A stretch of DNA of 26,226 nucleotides from Clostridiaceae bacterium (GTDB taxonomy: Bacteria; Bacillota; Clostridia; Oscillospirales; Acutalibacteraceae), in NCBI GenBank assembly GCA_904501675.1, contig CAJGCL010000015.1, positions 1 to 26,226 on the forward strand, written 5' to 3'. This document shows positions 1 to 7,862 of the stretch, piece by piece. The notes below the pieces were generated by a model, which worked only from the letters and a program-made list of their open reading frames with translations, had not been told where the DNA came from and searched no databases. Position 1 is the stretch's first letter. Every line of letters starts with the position of its first letter. Both the position numbers and the translations under genes were made by a program.

Positions 1-561
1 GTATTTTTCTAATTCTAACGTATTTTCGCATATTGGCGGAATAGTCATAAGTCCTTTGACTTTAAGATTCGGCAATAAAGAAATCTGAGTTAAGGATTCT
101 TCAAATGCAATCTTGTCAAAGCCTGTTTTACTATCTTCATCTCCAATATTAATCTCTAACAATACATTTGCTATAATATCGGATTTTTGTGCTTCATTTG
201 AAATACTTTGAGCTACTTTTAAACTGTCAACAGATTGAATCATATCAACTTCTTTAATGATTTTTTTCACCTTGTTGGTCTGCAAATGTCCAATCAAATG
301 CTTTTCCACACCATCAAGAGAAAGTGAATCTTTTTTAGAAAGATATTCCTGAACTTTATTTTCACCGATAAGCTCAATTCCACAATGCTCAATAGCATAG
401 TTAATATATTCTACCGAAACTGTTTTAGTAACCGCCATAAGACGAACATCATCAGCACTTCGGCCTGACTTAAATGCTGCATCAGCGATTTCGTTTTTTA
501 TATATTTCAGATTATCGCTTATAGTACGGAATTTATCGTTATCAGATAAGTTTATTGTCAT
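1..561 (-). CDS. yggS: YggS/PLPBP-family PLP-binding protein, partial (C-terminus beyond window)
   Basis: Pyridoxal-phosphate-binding protein of the YggS/PROSC family, which in known members acts in vitamin B6 and amino-acid homeostasis rather than as a classical enzyme. The 187 visible residues show the family landmarks: AVTKT with the PLP lysine at about residue 46, the IGENKVQEF stretch, HLIGHLQTNK, and VKGLMTIPP near the window edge. Family members run about 225-235 residues, so some 40 are missing beyond position 1. I chose the ATG at 559-561; it overlaps the end of the HlyD-like gene by 20 bases, so translation is probably coupled. In many Firmicutes yggS lies beside sepF and other division genes, but these would be outside the window. 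The family assignment is firm; the physiological role is only inferred from the family. Confidence 0.93.
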   Translation of the reverse strand, partial: MTINLSDNDKFRTISDNLKYIKNEIADAAFKSGRSADDVRLMAVTKTVSVEYINYAIEHCGIELIGENKVQEYLSKKDSLSLDGVEKHLIGHLQTNKVKKIIKEVDMIQSVDSLKVAQSISNEAQKSDIIANVLLEINIGDEDSKTGFDKIAFEESLTQISLLPNLKVKGLMTIPPICENTLELEKY

Positions 562-1771
562 ACAACTCAACCCCCTTTGTAACAACCTGATCATACTGCC
601 TGATATAATCAGACTCACCATCGGGATTGTCAACAATAGTAAACGTTTCTTCAGAATGAACTATATGAATCTTTCTGAAACCAAGAAGATTACCTCGCAC
701 GACATAAACACCTTTAACTCCGTCAACAGTTCTTATTGCGGAGTTACTGATTTTATATCCTGAATATTCTTCTGTGATAATCTGAATATCCTCGATTCTT
801 AAATCAGCTAAGGCGTCATTCATAACGTTGCAGGAAAGAATAAGCATTGTTGAATCACCGCTTCTCTCGCCTACTTTATAAAGTGTTACAGGAAGTTTCT
901 CAATTCCTTCATAGGGAATATTAACATACAAGGTATCGTTAACAGTAAGGCTTACTGTTTCTTTTGTTGGAACATTACAAACAATGTACCATTGGAACGA
1001 ACTAACGATTCGCCCAACAACATTTCCCGCTGGTGTTTGAGGTTTTGCTTTAAGTGTTTTTTCTATATCTTCTGCTTTAAGTTCATCTATCGCAGAAAAA
1101 TTAACAGCATTTTCAAAACCATCAGAACCATTTATATAATAACCTGCGCTATCACTTTTGATTTCTGTATATGAATATTTCTGCTGTTGAAGTGCAGAAA
1201 GTTCATTTTTTAGGTTGGCAAGTTTTTCTGAAAAATCAAGAGCAGTACCAATTGCAATTTGTTTACCTGTTAAAGTATCTCGTAAAATTTCAGCAGAAGC
1301 AACAGCGTCTTTTTGATTAAAAGAATCACGACATTCTAAAAACTCAACTAATTCATTATTGATTTTTGAATTAAGGGAATTGATATTAACTGACTGGAAA
1401 TTTGCCTGACCTGATAGCTCTTCATAGTGGGCTATGCTTTTTTCAAGTTGACTAATTTTCAGGTATGACGATGCATCTTCACTTGAATTAAATATTATTG
1501 AAACTGTATCACCTGCGGCAACTCTTTCACCATTTTTGGCAAACGAGACAGTTGTACCTTTTGCGTTGTTAAGCACAAAACTCTCATCTCTTACAACAAA
1601 GCCTTTTGTTTCAATAGTTGTATATACCGTCTCCTTTAGAGCAGGTTGGGTTTCCATATCTGCCTTGGAAAAGAGAACAAATTGGTAAACTACATACATT
1701 ACTACAAGACAAGCAGAAAGGACTATAGCAAGAATTTTCAAATTAAAGCCTGTCTTTTTCAAATCATTCAC
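542..1771 (-). CDS. HlyD-like membrane-anchored adaptor protein
   Basis: A 409-residue protein with one N-terminal membrane segment (about residues 12-33) and the layout of HlyD/RND adaptor subunits. It has a first half of a lipoyl-like barrel-sandwich domain (about 55-92, including NGERVAAGDTVSIIF), two helical stretches that could form a hairpin (about 100-200), the second half of the barrel (SAGYYINGSDGFE), and beta-rich C-terminal domains. The bulk should lie outside the membrane. No ABC or MFS partner is encoded nearby, so an export role is not shown. Genes of this type next to yggS are common in Clostridia, and their function is unsettled. The GTG start at 1769-1771 abuts the Shine-Dalgarno-like GGAAGG. 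A TTG three codons later (1760-1762) has better spacing and may be the true start. The GTG start gives an 8-base overlap with miaA; the TTG start would abut it. Confidence 0.75.
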   Translation of the reverse strand: MNDLKKTGFNLKILAIVLSACLVVMYVVYQFVLFSKADMETQPALKETVYTTIETKGFVVRDESFVLNNAKGTTVSFAKNGERVAAGDTVSIIFNSSEDASSYLKISQLEKSIAHYEELSGQANFQSVNINSLNSKINNELVEFLECRDSFNQKDAVASAEILRDTLTGKQIAIGTALDFSEKLANLKNELSALQQQKYSYTEIKSDSAGYYINGSDGFENAVNFSAIDELKAEDIEKTLKAKPQTPAGNVVGRIVSSFQWYIVCNVPTKETVSLTVNDTLYVNIPYEGIEKLPVTLYKVGERSGDSTMLILSCNVMNDALADLRIEDIQIITEEYSGYKISNSAIRTVDGVKGVYVVRGNLLGFRKIHIVHSEETFTIVDNPDGESDYIRQYDQVVTKGVELYDNKLI

Positions 1772-2702
1772 CTTCCAAGTAATTAATTATAAGTTTATCA
1801 ACACAATCATAAAGTTCTTGCTGACTACAGGTATCAGGATATACCCAATTTATATTTTCGTTACGTCTGAACCAGGTCAGTTGTCTTTTAGCGTATCTGC
1901 GAGTGCTCATTTTAAGTTTTTCAACGCACTCATCCAATGTTTTTTCACCATCTAAATATGGTTTAATTTCTTTACAACCAATTGAAGCGACTGCAGTGCT
2001 TGAAGCATCAGATGAAAACAACGCCTTTGCCTCATCAAGCAACCCGTTTTCAAGCATGATATCAACGCGTTTATTGATTCTATTGTAAAGATTCTCGCGG
2101 TCTTTATAAGTTATCCCTATATACAAAGGCACAATCTCAGATTCCTCGTTATGGGATAAAGCCTCTTGTTGACTGATTGTAAGTCCTGTTGCTCTGTAAA
2201 CTTCCAAAGCCCTCAGAACCCTTTTAGTGTTATTAGGGTGTATTTTGCTGGCTGCATCAGGGTCAATATATGAAAGTTCGCTATACAGTTTTTCAATGCC
2301 CTTTTCGTTAAGCTCATTTTGTAAAGCTTGTCTGATTTCGTTGGATGAAGCATTATCAAGAAATTTTGTATTAGATAAAAAAGAATCAATATATAAACCT
2401 GTACCACCAACAAAAACAGGTAGTTTTCCTCTTGAAACGACATCATCAAAAGCCTTTTGCGCATCAGAACAGTAATCTGAAACGCTATAACTTTGATTAA
2501 GAGGTAAAAAATCAATTAAATGATGTTTTATTCCCTCTGTTTCTTCAGGTGTTGGCTTCGCTGTAGAAATATCCATACCCTTATATATCTGCATAGAATC
2601 GCAGGAAATAACTTCACCACCGAATTTTTTGCAAATATATACACCCAGAGATGTTTTACCGGATGCTGTTGGACCAACAACAACAATTGCTTTCTTACTC
2701 AA
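1764..2702 (-). CDS. miaA: tRNA dimethylallyltransferase (MiaA)
   Basis: Transfers the dimethylallyl group of DMAPP to N6 of A37 in tRNAs reading codons that start with U, giving i6A, the substrate for MiaB. The 312 residues match the usual family length. Visible motifs are the P-loop GPTASGKT (10-17), DSMQIYKGMDI with the conserved catalytic Asp region, GGTGLYIDSFL, and the C-terminal STRRYAKRQLTWFRR tRNA-contact region. The start appears to be TTG at 2700-2702, served by AGGA about nine bases upstream. An ATG nine bases further out is out of frame across a run of seven A. The gene lies 11 bases after mutL and overlaps the HlyD-like gene by 8, consistent with one transcript. Confidence 0.97.
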   Translation of the reverse strand: MSKKAIVVVGPTASGKTSLGVYICKKFGGEVISCDSMQIYKGMDISTAKPTPEETEGIKHHLIDFLPLNQSYSVSDYCSDAQKAFDDVVSRGKLPVFVGGTGLYIDSFLSNTKFLDNASSNEIRQALQNELNEKGIEKLYSELSYIDPDAASKIHPNNTKRVLRALEVYRATGLTISQQEALSHNEESEIVPLYIGITYKDRENLYNRINKRVDIMLENGLLDEAKALFSSDASSTAVASIGCKEIKPYLDGEKTLDECVEKLKMSTRRYAKRQLTWFRRNENINWVYPDTCSQQELYDCVDKLIINYLEGE

Positions 2703-2713
2703 TTTTTTTCATC

Positions 2714-4714
2714 CTAAATAGTTCTTTTAAACTGTTTTTCAAGTTCTTTTTGGGTTAATTCAATCAAAACAGGTCTGCCGTGAGGACAATAACGAATATT
2801 ATCATCTGAAAGAATTTGACCAACAAATTTTTCAGCTTCATAATCAGAAGTAAAATTTCCTGCTTTTATCGCAGCTCTGCATGCCATAGAATGATAAATC
2901 CAATCCAATTTTTCAGGCAAAAGAGTTTTAATGTTACAAGCAAGATAACCTGCAACCTCTCGCACAATTTCCCCAAGATTTTCATCAATAAGTTGCGGAG
3001 GACAAGCACTGAGTTTTACTGTTCTGTCGCCAAAATCAGAAATATCGTACCCCGCATTTTGTAGTAAATCAAGATTATCCATAACCGCGGAATATTCGTC
3101 CGCCGAAAGCGTTACTGTTACAGGCAAAAGCATCATCTGCGATTCGCCTACACCTTGATTTTTTAATTTTTCAAACAGGATTCGCTCATGAGCAGCGTGC
3201 TTATCAATAAGTACGAGTTTACCTTCAAGTTGGGCTATAAGGTACGTATTAAATGCTTCACCTATATACTTGTAATCCTGCGCAGAAGAAATCTGTTCTT
3301 CAACAATCTCAGCTTGTTTAACTGATGTATTTTCTATTGATTTAATTGAAAGATCAATTTTCTCTTCTCTTTTTATTTCAGTTTTTGAAACAACAACTGT
3401 TTTATCAATGTTTGTATTAGTATTTATTTCAATTTTGGATGGCTTAAAAACCTCAACAACAGGTTTCATATATTCATCCTTAAGAAAATCAAGTTGTTTC
3501 TCATCCTTTTCGGGAGACTTCACAACAAAGTCTTCGTTTGAAACAGGCTTACCAAACTCTTTTATAATGAAACTGCGCTCAGGCGCTTTTTTTTCAAAAT
3601 TCGGTTCCTGCTTTGGTATATCAACAACAGTTTTCTGAACAACATCATTAATTTTAAGCTGTTCTGCTTTTACAGGTTGTTCAATAAAGGCTTTGCCCGT
3701 TGAAAAGGTTGCCTGAACACGTGATTTATCAGCAGTAATAGCGCCTAATGCGCAATTATATACAGAATCAAACACCTTTTTTTCTTCAAAAAATCTTACT
3801 TCAGTTTTAGCAGGATGAACATTTACATCAACTGCTTCATAAGGCATATCAACAAATAAAACGCACGCGGGATACTTACCAACCATAATTGAATTTTTAT
3901 ATGCTGCCTCTAACGCACTTAAAAATACAACGCTTTTAACGTAACGATGATTAACAAAAAACATCTGCATCGAACGGCTCGCTCTGCCGGCGGTTGGTTT
4001 TGTAACAAAACCGTAAACCTTTATACCATTCATTTCACATTCAGCAGGAAGAAGTTGGGATGTAAACTCCTTGCCAAAAACGGCATAAATAGCAGATTTT
4101 AAGTCATTATCACCAGGTGTCTGGAAAACAATTTTTCCATCACGAATAAATTTAAATGAAACGCCCGGGTTAGAAAGAGCAATTTTTTCAAGTACAGTAG
4201 CTATATAGTTACCCTCTTGAACATCCTTTTTAAGGAATTTAAGACGTGCAGGAATATTATAAAACAAATCTCTTACAACAATTGTTGTGCCTTTAGGAGA
4301 ACCTGCATCATCAATAAGTTTCTCCTCGCCACCCTCAATAACATATCGTGTTCCGACATCTGCGTCAGCAGTAGCAGTCATAAGTTCAACTTTTGAAACT
4401 GCACAAACAGAAGCAAGAGCTTCACCACGGAAACCTAAAGTAGAAATAGCATCAAGGTCAGAAACGCTTGATATTTTGCTTGTTGCGTGGCTTATAAATG
4501 CTTTTTTTACATCATCACGTTCAATTCCACAACCATCGTCGGTAACTCTCATGTAAGTTTTACCACCGTTTTGAATTTCGACGGTTACTTTTTTAGCTCC
4601 GGCATCAATAGAGTTTTCAACGAACTCTTTAATAACAGAAGAAGGGCGTTCAACAACCTCACCCGCAGCGATAAGATCTGCAATATTTTTAGGTAAAACA
4701 TTTATACGAGGCAT
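2714..4714 (-). CDS. mutL: DNA mismatch repair protein MutL (endonuclease type)
   Basis: MutL couples mismatch recognition by MutS to strand incision. The N-terminal GHKL ATPase is seen in ENSIDAGAKKV, DDGCGI and GFRGEAL. A long, poorly conserved linker (about 335-480) follows, then the dimerisation/endonuclease domain. The metal-binding nuclease signature is present: DKHAAHERILFE (D504, H506, E510), MACRAAIKAG, and CPHGRPV near the C-terminus. Organisms with this MutL usually lack MutH and Dam-directed repair. QMMLLP at 526-531 sits where the Q-x-x-[LI]-x-P beta-clamp-binding motif of Bacillus subtilis MutL is found, suggesting clamp-activated nicking. The length of 666 residues is normal. 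The ATG start is preceded by AAAGGAG and lies 23 bases after mutS. Confidence 0.98.
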   Translation of the reverse strand: MPRINVLPKNIADLIAAGEVVERPSSVIKEFVENSIDAGAKKVTVEIQNGGKTYMRVTDDGCGIERDDVKKAFISHATSKISSVSDLDAISTLGFRGEALASVCAVSKVELMTATADADVGTRYVIEGGEEKLIDDAGSPKGTTIVVRDLFYNIPARLKFLKKDVQEGNYIATVLEKIALSNPGVSFKFIRDGKIVFQTPGDNDLKSAIYAVFGKEFTSQLLPAECEMNGIKVYGFVTKPTAGRASRSMQMFFVNHRYVKSVVFLSALEAAYKNSIMVGKYPACVLFVDMPYEAVDVNVHPAKTEVRFFEEKKVFDSVYNCALGAITADKSRVQATFSTGKAFIEQPVKAEQLKINDVVQKTVVDIPKQEPNFEKKAPERSFIIKEFGKPVSNEDFVVKSPEKDEKQLDFLKDEYMKPVVEVFKPSKIEINTNTNIDKTVVVSKTEIKREEKIDLSIKSIENTSVKQAEIVEEQISSAQDYKYIGEAFNTYLIAQLEGKLVLIDKHAAHERILFEKLKNQGVGESQMMLLPVTVTLSADEYSAVMDNLDLLQNAGYDISDFGDRTVKLSACPPQLIDENLGEIVREVAGYLACNIKTLLPEKLDWIYHSMACRAAIKAGNFTSDYEAEKFVGQILSDDNIRYCPHGRPVLIELTQKELEKQFKRTI

Positions 4715-4737
4715 CTGAACACTCTCCTTTCTTTTAA

Positions 4738-7356
4738 TTATAATGATTTAGCATCTTTCTGAAGCTCATACAGAACCTGCATAGCTTCAATAGGTGTAAG
4801 AGTATTTACATCAATAGTTTTAAGCTTTTCAACTAAGCTTTCTTTTGCGCCTGAAGTAAATGAAAGCTGAAGCTCATCTTCAACATCAGGTTCAGCACTC
4901 ACATGCTTCACAACATTAACAGGTGCTTGTCCTTCAAGTGATTTAAGAATCTTTTTAGCGTTTTCAACAACTGCTTTGGGAACGCCGGCAAGTTTAGCAA
5001 CCTCAACACCATAACTTCCGTCAGCAGCACCCTTTACAATTCTTCTGAGGAATGTAATATCATCTCCGCGTTTCTTAACGGATGTATTGTAGTTATTTAC
5101 ACCATCAACAGTGTTTTCAAGCTCAGTTAATTCATGATAGTGTGTAGCAAATAATGTTTTTGCTCCAATTTTCTTTTTATCTGCAGTATATTCAAGCACT
5201 GCACGCGCAATACTCATACCGTCATATGTTGAAGTGCCTCTGCCAATTTCATCAAAAACAATAAGACTCTTTGATGTAGCGTTATTAAGAATATCCGCAA
5301 CCTCGGACATTTCAAGCATAAAGGTTGACTGACCTGCAGAAAGGTCATCAGATGCACCAACACGGGTGAAAATACGGTCAACAATACCTATTTTGGCACT
5401 GTCTGCAGGAACAAAGCTACCGATTTGCGCCATAAGTACAATTACAGCAACCTGACGCATATAAGTAGATTTACCTGCCATATTAGGACCTGTTATAATT
5501 GCGATTCTATTTTTTTCGCAATCAAGCTGAGTATCATTTGGAACAAAAGGTGCACCATTAATCATTAATTCAACAACAGGATGTCTACCGTTCTCAATAA
5601 TAATTTCATCTGATGTATCAACAACAGGTCTAGTATAGTTATTATGAACTGCAGTGTATGCAAGAGAACAAAGAGCATCAAGGTTAGCTACAGCTCTTGC
5701 GGTTTTTCTTACTCTTTCGAGCTGAGAAGCAATTTGCTCTCTGACTGCAGAAAATAATTCAAATTCCAGACGAACAATCCTCTCCTGAGCACCAAGAACT
5801 TTTGACTCAAGCTCTTTAAGCTCCTGAGTAATATATCTTTCGCAATTTGAAAGAGTCTGTTTTCTTATATAATGTTCGGGTACAAGTTCTTTAAATGAGT
5901 TTGTAACCTCAATATAGTAACCAAATACCCTGTTATATCCGATTTTAAGTTTTTTAATACCTGTTTTCTCCTGTTCTGACTGTTCAACAGCGGTGAGATA
6001 ACCTTTACCGTTATTGACAATATCACGAAGAGAATCAAGTTCAGCATTATATCCATCACGAATCATACCGCCCTCACGTACTGTAAGCGGTGGCTCATCG
6101 CAAATAGAATCAGAAATAAGGCTATTAACATCTTCAAGCAAATCAATATCATCAAAAATACCTGAAAGCATCTTTGATTCAGCCTGAGATAAAGAACCTT
6201 TAATGTTCTGAAGCTGATTAATCGTAAGACTAAGGGTTTTAAGCTCCTTGGCATTTGCAGAACCATAAACAATCCTTGTCATAATTCTTTCGAGGTCAAA
6301 CATTTCTGAAAGATGCTCCATTAAAGAATCAAGAAGAATTGTATCAGATGTAAGTTCTTCAACAGCATTTTGCCTTAAAACAATAGAAGAATAATTAATT
6401 AGCGGTTGCTCAACCCAGGAACGCATAAGACGTTTACCCATAGCGGTTTTAGTATGATCAAGCACCCAAAGAAGACTACCTCTTTTTTCACGCCTGATTT
6501 GAGTTTCAGTAAGTTCAAGGTTTCGTCTTGCTGTCAAATCAAGAGTAAGGAAGCTTTTTTCGTTATAAAAATCAACATCGTTAATGTTTTCGAGATTGTT
6601 TTTCTGAACGCCTTTAAGATAAAGAAGAGCAACACCAAACGAATAAAGTAAAGCTTCATTTTTGTTGAATTCATCAATTTTTTCTTCATTATTCTGAATA
6701 TGGCTGAAAATTTCTGATTTCAGTTCATCAATATCGTAGTTTTTCTCTGTAACAATCTGAAAATCAACAGCTAATCTGTTTTTTATAAAATCGGCAACAG
6801 ATTTTACTGATGCGGCATATTTATTAAGTATTACCTCGCTTGGTGAATATGTACCTAGTCTGTTGAGAACATGATTGATTGTTTCAGCTTCAGAAACAGA
6901 ATCAAGATGCACCTCACCGGTGGAAATATCAATAAAGCTCATACCGCAACCTTTATCTGTAATGAACACAGATGCAAGGTAATTATTTTTGCTTTCGTCA
7001 AGCATATTACTCTCAATAACAGTACCGGGAGTAACAATTCTCACAACATCTCTTTTAACAATACCTTTTGCAGTAGCAGGATCTTCAACCTGCTCACAAA
7101 TCGCAACCTTATAACCGCGGCTAACAAGCTTTGCAATATAAGATTCGGCGCTATGGAAAGGAACGCCGCACATTGGTGCGCGCTCCTCCTGACCGCAATC
7201 TCTTCCGGTAAGAACAAGTTCAAGTTCTTTAGATGCAATTTTTGCATCATCAAAGAACATTTCGTAGAAATCACCCAAACGGAAAAACAGAAGAGTTTCC
7301 GGATAATTTTGTTTAATTTGAAAATATTGCTCCATCATGGGAGAAAGCTTAGCCAT
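4738..7356 (-). CDS. mutS: DNA mismatch repair protein MutS
   Basis: Mismatch-sensing ATPase that recruits MutL, encoded directly downstream. The 872 residues are typical of MutS1. Domain I carries the base-stacking F-Y-E motif (30-32, in GDFYEMF). The connector, lever and clamp domains follow, and then the ABC-type ATPase with Walker A GPNMAGKST (623-631), the signature region around DDLSAGQSTFMLEM, Walker B SLIVFDEIGRGTS, and the H-loop ATHYHEL. Near residue 829, QLSF resembles the beta-clamp-binding motif often found near the MutS C-terminus. The start MAKLSPMMEQYFQIK matches the family; its Shine-Dalgarno (AGGTG) is rather distant. The gene lies 41 bases after the YlbF-family gene with no terminator visible between them. 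Confidence 0.98.
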   Translation of the reverse strand: MAKLSPMMEQYFQIKQNYPETLLFFRLGDFYEMFFDDAKIASKELELVLTGRDCGQEERAPMCGVPFHSAESYIAKLVSRGYKVAICEQVEDPATAKGIVKRDVVRIVTPGTVIESNMLDESKNNYLASVFITDKGCGMSFIDISTGEVHLDSVSEAETINHVLNRLGTYSPSEVILNKYAASVKSVADFIKNRLAVDFQIVTEKNYDIDELKSEIFSHIQNNEEKIDEFNKNEALLYSFGVALLYLKGVQKNNLENINDVDFYNEKSFLTLDLTARRNLELTETQIRREKRGSLLWVLDHTKTAMGKRLMRSWVEQPLINYSSIVLRQNAVEELTSDTILLDSLMEHLSEMFDLERIMTRIVYGSANAKELKTLSLTINQLQNIKGSLSQAESKMLSGIFDDIDLLEDVNSLISDSICDEPPLTVREGGMIRDGYNAELDSLRDIVNNGKGYLTAVEQSEQEKTGIKKLKIGYNRVFGYYIEVTNSFKELVPEHYIRKQTLSNCERYITQELKELESKVLGAQERIVRLEFELFSAVREQIASQLERVRKTARAVANLDALCSLAYTAVHNNYTRPVVDTSDEIIIENGRHPVVELMINGAPFVPNDTQLDCEKNRIAIITGPNMAGKSTYMRQVAVIVLMAQIGSFVPADSAKIGIVDRIFTRVGASDDLSAGQSTFMLEMSEVADILNNATSKSLIVFDEIGRGTSTYDGMSIARAVLEYTADKKKIGAKTLFATHYHELTELENTVDGVNNYNTSVKKRGDDITFLRRIVKGAADGSYGVEVAKLAGVPKAVVENAKKILKSLEGQAPVNVVKHVSAEPDVEDELQLSFTSGAKESLVEKLKTIDVNTLTPIEAMQVLYELQKDAKSL

Positions 7357-7397
7357 TTTTCATCAGCACCTAAATGTTGTTATTTTAAAAATTATAA

Positions 7398-7811
7398 TTA
7401 GTGGCAACCGCCGCAGCTGTCGCAGCTACCGCTGCAATGATGCTCTTCAGCAGGTGTACATGTTGCAGGATCCTGACCATCAATGCAAAGAGCAAGAATA
7501 CCCATAATCTCGTTCATCATATCATCAACAGCTGTTTTTGCTGCTTCAAACTTAACCATATTACCATTGAGCATAATTTCACGGTATGCTTCTTCAAACT
7601 CTTTTGCAAACTCTTCCATTTTAGCAGCATCCGCTTCTTCGCCCTTACCTGCTTCCTGCTGGTAGTTGAGCTGAATAAGATTAATTTTACCAATAAGGTT
7701 GTTGAGTTCTTCGTCTGCTTCATTTGTTTTTCTTGCTGCCTCGTATTCTTTGTAACGAGGATCCTCCTGAATTGCAGCACCAAGCTGTCTTGTAAGTTCA
7801 ATAACTGTCAT
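7398..7811 (-). CDS. YlbF-family regulator with cysteine-rich C-terminal tail
   Basis: A 137-residue helical protein resembling the YlbF/YmcA (RicF/RicA) family, starting MTVIELTRQLGAAIQEDPRYKEYEAA and carrying the alternating helical pattern of that fold. In Bacillus subtilis RicA, RicF and RicT form an iron-sulfur complex that promotes RNase Y-dependent mRNA maturation and affects sporulation, competence and biofilm. Here the last 14 residues hold four cysteines (126, 130, 133, 136) and three histidines, with two more cysteines at 109 and 118; metal or cluster binding is likely but is an inference. I chose the ATG at 7809-7811 because AAAAGGAG lies 8 bases upstream; a longer reading from 7853 would lack such a site. 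The gene sits between miaB and mutS. Family assignment is good; which paralogue it is remains uncertain. Confidence 0.85.
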   Translation of the reverse strand: MTVIELTRQLGAAIQEDPRYKEYEAARKTNEADEELNNLIGKINLIQLNYQQEAGKGEEADAAKMEEFAKEFEEAYREIMLNGNMVKFEAAKTAVDDMMNEIMGILALCIDGQDPATCTPAEEHHCSGSCDSCGGCH

Positions 7812-7862
7812 TTTGTGTACTCCTTTTTTGAATATATATTTTAATTTCAACAATGAAAATTG

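Noticed and set aside
2690..2716. Out-of-frame ATG followed by seven A bases upstream of miaA, suggesting a frameshift or slippage-controlled start
   Set aside because: The ATG directly abuts AGG and has no usable Shine-Dalgarno, while the in-frame TTG has AGGA at a workable distance and gives a normal-length MiaA.
7401..7844. Long plus-strand reading frame opposite the YlbF-family gene, rich in Cys and Phe
   Set aside because: It is the antisense of a clear gene and has a hydrophobic, biased composition with no matching family; it is a shadow frame.
7838..7862. Small hairpin AACAAT-TTTC-ATTGTT between miaB and the YlbF-family gene
   Set aside because: It has only six A/T-rich pairs and no U-tract, so it is unlikely to terminate transcription.
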